From positions 5,394,001-5,458,000 of the forward strand of contig NZ_CP114283.1 in NCBI RefSeq assembly GCF_027107535.1: 64,000 nt of DNA. The letters run 5' to 3'. The stretch is from Streptomyces aurantiacus (GTDB lineage: Bacteria > Actinomycetota > Actinomycetes > Streptomycetales > Streptomycetaceae). A program made the position numbers and the translations under genes. The stretch's first letter is position 1; each line of letters starts with the position of its first letter. The notes beneath the pieces were generated by a model. That model saw only the letters and a program-made list of their open reading frames with translations. It searched no databases and was not told the origin of the DNA. Shown here piece after piece: positions 63,021 to 64,000 of this stretch.

Positions 63021-63737
63021 GAGGTTCCGCTCGGTCGGCTCGGTACGGGGAGGAAACCCCGGCTATGCCAGGCTGTACGCGCGGGGCGGTCCGCGCCACA
63101 GCAGGGGGTCCGGCGGTGTGACGTTCGCCGGCACGGGCAGAGGACCCCGGCGCTCGCGCGGCCGCAGTCGCAGTCGCGTGCCGACCCGTCACACGGCCTG
63201 GCCCAGCGGCGAGAGTTTCGCGGGGCCCTGACCGGACTGGCGCCGCAGGAGCAGACACCCCCACCACACCTCACAAACCATGATCGACAAACAAGATCTC
63301 GACGCGCCACCCCACCCACCAGCATGACCTCGTGAAGGCTCCCCCAACTGTCGATGCAAGTGACGTCGATCGCTGACACGGCCGGCTCCGCGTCGATTCG
63401 CGGTGCCACACCGTCATGGTGCTGCGGCTCCGTGAGCGCTTGAGGCTCCACCCGGTGACCGCACCGACCAGTCAAGCTTCACTTCGCACACTCACACGGA
63501 ACGAGCCTCGGCCACGTGACGCTGCGCTGCGGGAAGCGCGTCATCCACGCATTCCGTAGGGTCCGCTGTCCGGCGGCCCCAACAGCGCCCCTGGTTCTTC
63601 CCTGACTCTCCCCGGAACGGCCCCTGACAACGGCATCGGGCGAGCGTCAGTGCGCCTAGCGTGTTCAAGAGTCCCGGCCAGGTCTGCACGCTTCTTGAGC
63701 GTGCCTCTCACACCCAGTCTTGTCAGGAGGACGATTC
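63021..63737. other. Gene-free divergent region
   Basis: 717 bases between the alpha/beta hydrolase and the S33-type peptidase. No convincing coding frame; third-position GC bias is poor in all. It must contain both promoters. Confidence 0.4.
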
Positions 63738-64000
63738 ATGCCGTTCAGAGGATGGCCCGCGTTACGGCGCACCGCTCTGCGGAGCACGGCCATGGTCGCG
63801 GGAACCGCCATCGCCGCCGTCGCCGGTCTCGCCGCCGCACCCGTCGCGAACGCGGCGCCGGTGACCACCAACGCTCTGCAGTGGGCTCCGTGCGACGCCC
63901 CGGACCACCCGGGCGCCGAGTGCGCCACCCTCACGGTGCCGATCGACTGGGCCCACCCGGGCGGGGCCACGTTCGGCCTGGCCGTGGCCCGCCGCCAGGC
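63738..64000 (+). CDS. Secreted S33-type peptidase, 5-prime end (runs off window)
   Basis: The first 87 codons. Signal peptide RRTALRSTAMVAGTAIAAVA with cleavage near VANAA. The mature start, LQWAPCDAPDHPGAECATLT followed by VPIDWAHPGGATFGLAVARR, is the usual entry of Streptomyces tripeptidyl-aminopeptidase-like S33 enzymes (Cys pair before VPxDxxxP). AGGAGG precedes ATG 63738. The catalytic triad lies beyond the window. Confidence 0.85.
   Translation, partial: MPFRGWPALRRTALRSTAMVAGTAIAAVAGLAAAPVANAAPVTTNALQWAPCDAPDHPGAECATLTVPIDWAHPGGATFGLAVARRQ

Noticed and set aside
1..64000. tRNA, rRNA, CRISPR arrays, replication origin
   Set aside because: No cloverleaf-type sequence, no regularly spaced direct repeats with spacers and no DnaA-box cluster were seen by eye.

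Overview
The window reads as Streptomyces or a close high-GC actinomycete, probably from an accessory chromosome arm rather than the core. Reasons: base composition near 70% G+C, GTG and TTG starts behind GGAGG-type ribosome sites, many Tat and lipoprotein exports, actinobacterial markers (mycothiol-conjugate-amidase-like enzyme, F420-type luciferase-like oxidoreductase, TerD, CGNR and DUF4157 proteins), no housekeeping gene, no RNA gene, and a high density of decayed transposases.

Layout. 1-6.3 kb: a UvrA2-like ABC ATPase, a VOC protein, two convergent paralogous metallo-beta-lactamase-fold hydrolases around a decayed oxidoreductase region, and a CGNR regulator. 6.3-13.7 kb: IS5 remnant, TetR/SDR pair with visible operators, P450 remnant, one intact IS630 element, AraC regulator, Tat esterase, MerR regulator. 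13.7-24.4 kb: alpha/beta hydrolase under a MerR-type promoter, a two-gene cell-wall hydrolase operon, epoxide hydrolase, TerD, membrane protein, beta-propeller protein, IS630 debris. 24.6-38.9 kb: large secreted hydrolase, VOC protein, a LacI-controlled GH32/sugar ABC operon, an aminoglycoside-phosphotransferase-fold kinase, a GH10 lipoprotein xylanase. 39-43.2 kb: a divergent NitT/TauT-type ABC importer with a luciferase-like oxidoreductase. 43.2-44.1 kb: three transposase remnants abutting one another. 44.1-50.6 kb: S66 peptidase, PQQ-type propeller lipoprotein, broken LexA-type HTH gene, ArsR-type regulator, three small secreted proteins. 50.6-56.2 kb: IS5, Fic-like and XRE remnants around a DUF4157 protein of the kind delivered by contractile injection systems, with a divergent 65-residue protein carrying the same signature. 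56.2-64 kb: PIG-L deacetylase, DUF1737 and SnoaL proteins, ArsR/AHSA1 pair, a split propeptide/S8 protease pair, alpha/beta hydrolase, and the start of a secreted S33-type peptidase.

Working units. Fructan or sucrose-type sugars: LacI, GH32 and ABC importer, with a 16-bp hairpin between binding protein and permeases. Stress and efflux style pairs: TetR/SDR, MerR/hydrolase, CGNR/MBL, ArsR/AHSA1, each with dyads at the promoter. Secreted polymer turnover: GH10, esterases, cell-wall hydrolases, peptidases. The least explained units are the DUF4157 pair (52.6-54.8 kb) and the propeptide/S8 pair (59.9-61.75 kb). All functional calls come from reading the sequence only; no database search was run.
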